Positions 5,786 to 7,733 of a stretch of 7,733 nucleotides of DNA are shown piece by piece (the stretch's first letter is position 1; the number at the start of each line of letters is the position of its first letter). This DNA comes from Burkholderiales bacterium (GTDB taxonomy: Bacteria; Pseudomonadota; Gammaproteobacteria; Burkholderiales; Burkholderiaceae_C), in NCBI GenBank assembly GCA_947462175.1, contig CANHOE010000116.1, positions 1 to 7,733 of the forward strand, given 5' to 3'. The notes beneath the pieces are model-generated. The model ran no database searches. It saw only the letters and a list, made by a program, of their open reading frames with translations, and had not been told where the DNA came from. The position numbers and the translations under genes were made by a program.

Positions 5786-6133
5786 TCAGATGTCGAGCAG
5801 TTCGACCTCGAACATCAGCGTCGCGTTCGGCGGTATCACGCCGCCAGCGCCTTGAGCGCCATAGCCCAGATCGGGCGGGATGACCAGCACCCGGGTCCCA
5901 CCAACTCGCATGCCTACGACGCCTTCATCCCAGCCGCGAATCACCTGCCCCTGGCTCAAGTAGAACTTGAACGGGTCGCCACGGTCCTTGCTGCTGTCGA
6001 ACTTGTTGCCCTTCACGCCATTGTTGTAGAGCCAGCCGGTGTAGTGCACCGTCACGTGTTGGCCCGCTTCGGCCAGGTCACCAGTGCCGTCGACGGTGTC
6101 TTCAAACTGCAGTCCGGAGGAAGTGGTTTGCAT
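5786..6133 (-). CDS. FKBP-type peptidyl-prolyl cis-trans isomerase
   Basis: This is a 115-residue, single-domain FKBP that would catalyse cis-trans isomerisation of peptidyl-proline bonds during protein folding. Family landmarks run in order: VTVHYTGWLYNNGVKGNKFDSS (27-48), the FKFYLSQGQVIRGWDEGVVGMRVGG core (55-79), RVLVIPPDLGYGAQG (81-95), VIPPNATLMFEVELLDI at the end. Aromatic and acidic pocket residues (Y31, F45, D46, W68, Y91, F108) are present, so it should be active. There is no signal peptide and no extra domain, indicating a cytoplasmic minimal FKBP of normal length. The start is the ATG at 6133, with AAGGA about 7 bases upstream. The open frame continues to 6301 without a plausible start and with unlike composition. 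It follows nth by 101 bases and precedes the transglutaminase gene by 49. Confidence 0.96.
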   Translation of the reverse strand: MQTTSSGLQFEDTVDGTGDLAEAGQHVTVHYTGWLYNNGVKGNKFDSSKDRGDPFKFYLSQGQVIRGWDEGVVGMRVGGTRVLVIPPDLGYGAQGAGGVIPPNATLMFEVELLDI

Positions 6134-6169
6134 GGGTCTGTCCTTTCGGGTTGAAATCTGGGAGTCAGC

Positions 6170-6183
6170 GCGGCGAACGCCGC
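6170..6183. repeat. GC-rich inverted repeat between nth and the FKBP gene
   Basis: GCGGCG-AA-CGCCGC is a perfect inverted repeat with 6-base arms in the 101-base gap downstream of nth. In RNA it would form a stem of 5 pairs with a 4-base loop. On the minus strand it is followed by GCTGACTCCCAG rather than a T-run, so it is at best a weak or Rho-assisted terminator for nth, or a hairpin in the FKBP leader. Confidence 0.35.
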
Positions 6184-6234
6184 TCGAGGCGCTGATCGTA
6201 TCGAGTTTGCGATGCGGCGCGATTGCCCTGGCCC

Positions 6235-6888
6235 TCAATCGTGGCTCGCCCGTCCTTGAAGACCCTTCGGCCTGGAGTCGCAGTACAGCGCCACCGCGCA
6301 CTCAGGGCACTTCGGGCTGCGTGCGGTGCACACATAGCGTCCATGCAGGATCAGCCAGTGGTGCGCATCGACCATGTACTCGGCTGGCACGCGCTCGAGC
6401 AGCTTCAACTCGACTTGCAGCGGGTTCTTGCCCGGGGCCAATCCGGTGCGATTGCCGACGCGAAAGATGTGCGTGTCCACCGCCATCGTCGCCTCTCCGA
6501 AGGCCACGTTCAGCACCACGTTTGCCGTCTTTCGTCCCACGCCGGGCAGCGCTTCCAGCGCTTCCCGCGTTCGCGGCACCTCACCGCCGTGGCGTTCGAC
6601 CAGCAGGCGGCAGGTCTCGTACAGATTCTTTGCCTTGGTACGAAACAGGCCGATCGTGCGGATGTGCTCGGTGAGTTCTGGCAGCCCCAGCGCCAGGATC
6701 TTCTGAGGTGAATTCGCCACGGCGAAGAGGCGTCGGGTTGCCTTGTTTACCCCAACATCCGTCGCCTGTGCCGACAGCAGCACCGCCGCCAGCAACTCGA
6801 ACACATTGGTGAATTCGAGTTCGGTCTGGGGTTGAGGATTGGTCGCCTTCAACACGGCGAAAAATGGAGCGATATCGGCCTTCTTCAC
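6235..6888 (-). CDS. nth: Endonuclease III, DNA glycosylase/AP lyase
   Basis: This 217-residue base-excision repair enzyme removes oxidised pyrimidines and cleaves the resulting abasic site. Homology to E. coli Nth is clear along the whole length (ELLAAVLLSAQATDVGVNKAT, HHWLILHGRY). The helix-hairpin-helix is LPGVGRKTANVV (114-125) with catalytic Lys K120, and catalytic Asp is D138 in AVDTHIFRV. The four [4Fe-4S] ligands C187, C194, C197 and C203 occupy the same positions as in the E. coli enzyme, so it should be fully functional. The start is GTG at 6888: this gives an N-terminus collinear with E. coli Nth, and it overlaps the TGA of the upstream radical SAM gene as GTGA, indicating translational coupling. 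The C-terminus carries a few extra residues (RPKGLQGRASHD). Confidence 0.97.
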   Translation of the reverse strand: MKKADIAPFFAVLKATNPQPQTELEFTNVFELLAAVLLSAQATDVGVNKATRRLFAVANSPQKILALGLPELTEHIRTIGLFRTKAKNLYETCRLLVERHGGEVPRTREALEALPGVGRKTANVVLNVAFGEATMAVDTHIFRVGNRTGLAPGKNPLQVELKLLERVPAEYMVDAHHWLILHGRYVCTARSPKCPECAVALYCDSRPKGLQGRASHD

Positions 6889-7733
6889 CTCGTGAATTCT
6901 GCCTTGGCCGAGAGTGCGCGGGCGATGCGGTCCCGTGGTACCCGTGTTTTCGGTGTGCGCGGTCCGAACCAGGTGCGCACGTCTTCTTCAAGGCCGATGC
7001 CGTGCATGTAGTTGTAGAGCGCCTTCTTGAGTGACACCCCCAGCGCATCGTGGTCGACGCCGCTCGGGTCGATGAAGCCGACGTCGTTGGTCGCGAAGGT
7101 GATCGGTGGCAAGGGCTGCAAGGTGACACCGTAATCCTCCGGGTGCTGACCCACCGGAGAGTGCACGGTGCAGGCGAAGCGGTGGAAGAACCCCGACTGG
7201 ATGCAACCCTGCTCGAAGAGCTGTCGAACGTACTCCAAGGCGTCGACGGTGTCCTGCACCGTCTGCGTCGGGAAGCCGTACATCAGGTAGGCGTGAACCA
7301 GCACACCCGCGTCGCTGAAGGCCTTGGTGACACGTGCGACCTGCTCGACCGACACGCCTTTCTTCATCAGGTTCAGCAGTCGATCCGACGCGACTTCGAG
7401 GCCACCGGATATCGCAATGCAGCCGCTGTCCGCCAGTTGCTGACAGAGCTCGGGCGTGAACGACTTTTCAAAGCGGATGTTGCCCCACCACGAGATCGCG
7501 AGTTGTCGGCGTTGCAACTCGGCGGCGAGGGTCTTCAACGCTTTGGGCGGCGCGGCCTCATCGACGAAATGGAAGCCGGTCTGCCCGGTTTCCTTGACGA
7601 TGGCTTCGATCCGGTCGACCAGTGTCGCCGCCGAGGCGCCTTCGTAGCGCGAGATGTAGTCCAGACTGACATCGCAGAAGCTGCACTTCTTCCAGTAGCA
7701 GCCGTGCGCCACCGTCAGCTTGTTCCAGCGACC
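6885..7733 (-). CDS. Radical SAM protein, C-terminal part (cut by the window edge)
   Basis: The frame runs to the right edge without a start (GRWNKLTVAHGC...), so these 282 residues are only the C-terminal part. A GTG at 7712 is internal, not a start: the codons before it encode residues that fit the domain. Visible features are an iron-sulfur cluster motif C12-YWKK-C17-SF-C20, numbered from the edge; GFHFVDEA, a second-strand segment; SGCIAISGGLEVASDRLL, the likely SAM-contacting region; and AYLMYGFPTQT, the usual late-barrel 'YGFPGE'-like motif. The family resemblance is to the B12-binding radical SAM group, in which a cobalamin domain precedes the barrel, but that part would lie outside the window and is not seen. 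The reaction and substrate are unknown. The stop overlaps the nth start by four bases, so the two are probably one transcript. Confidence 0.88.
   Translation of the reverse strand, partial: GRWNKLTVAHGCYWKKCSFCDVSLDYISRYEGASAATLVDRIEAIVKETGQTGFHFVDEAAPPKALKTLAAELQRRQLAISWWGNIRFEKSFTPELCQQLADSGCIAISGGLEVASDRLLNLMKKGVSVEQVARVTKAFSDAGVLVHAYLMYGFPTQTVQDTVDALEYVRQLFEQGCIQSGFFHRFACTVHSPVGQHPEDYGVTLQPLPPITFATNDVGFIDPSGVDHDALGVSLKKALYNYMHGIGLEEDVRTWFGPRTPKTRVPRDRIARALSAKAEFTR

Noticed and set aside
7137..7159. CTCCGG ... CCGGAG inverted repeat
   Set aside because: It lies inside the radical SAM coding sequence with an 11-base spacer, and is the kind of repeat expected by chance in GC-rich coding DNA.

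Overview
The window is GC-rich chromosomal DNA that reads like a betaproteobacterium, most likely Burkholderiales. That placement is inferred from codon character, from several proteins that look like Burkholderiales versions, and from the gene mix; it was not computed. All genes but one lie on the minus strand. I see no rRNA, tRNA, CRISPR array, insertion sequence or prophage. Every gene looks intact except the one cut by the right edge.

Right part (about 4777-7733, minus strand). The order of transcription is: the C-terminal part of a radical SAM protein that enters from outside the window; nth (endonuclease III), joined to it by a 4-base GTGA stop/start overlap; a short FKBP-type peptidyl-prolyl isomerase; and a transglutaminase-like cysteine protease-fold protein. 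These are housekeeping or conserved accessory genes.

Middle part (about 2201-4669) is a signalling block. A membrane sensor histidine kinase (CHASE3 sensor, HisKA_3 and HATPase core; minus strand) and a NarL/LuxR-type response regulator (plus strand) are divergent, with only 50 bases between their start codons. A stand-alone receiver protein (minus strand) converges on the response regulator, with 25 bases between the stop codons. Kinase and regulator are very probably partners. The stand-alone receiver may be an extra phosphate acceptor in the same circuit, which is inference.

Left part (9-2008, minus strand) is a run of small envelope genes downstream of the kinase: a DUF1328 two-helix membrane peptide, a DUF883 (YqjD/ElaB-like) protein with a C-terminal membrane anchor, a YqjE-like two-helix 'phage holin family' protein, an unrecognised 200-residue protein translationally coupled to it by a TGATG overlap, and a BON-domain lipoprotein. 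This resembles an expanded version of the enterobacterial yqjD-yqjE-yqjK stress/stationary-phase locus. The simplest reading is an envelope-stress module that may be controlled by the adjacent two-component system.

The items most worth a second look are the uncharacterised coupled 200-residue protein, the three-part signalling arrangement beside the envelope module, the Cx4CxxC cluster motif of the radical SAM protein, and a 17-base palindrome between the DUF1328 and DUF883 genes. I found no clear evidence of a wholly new system.
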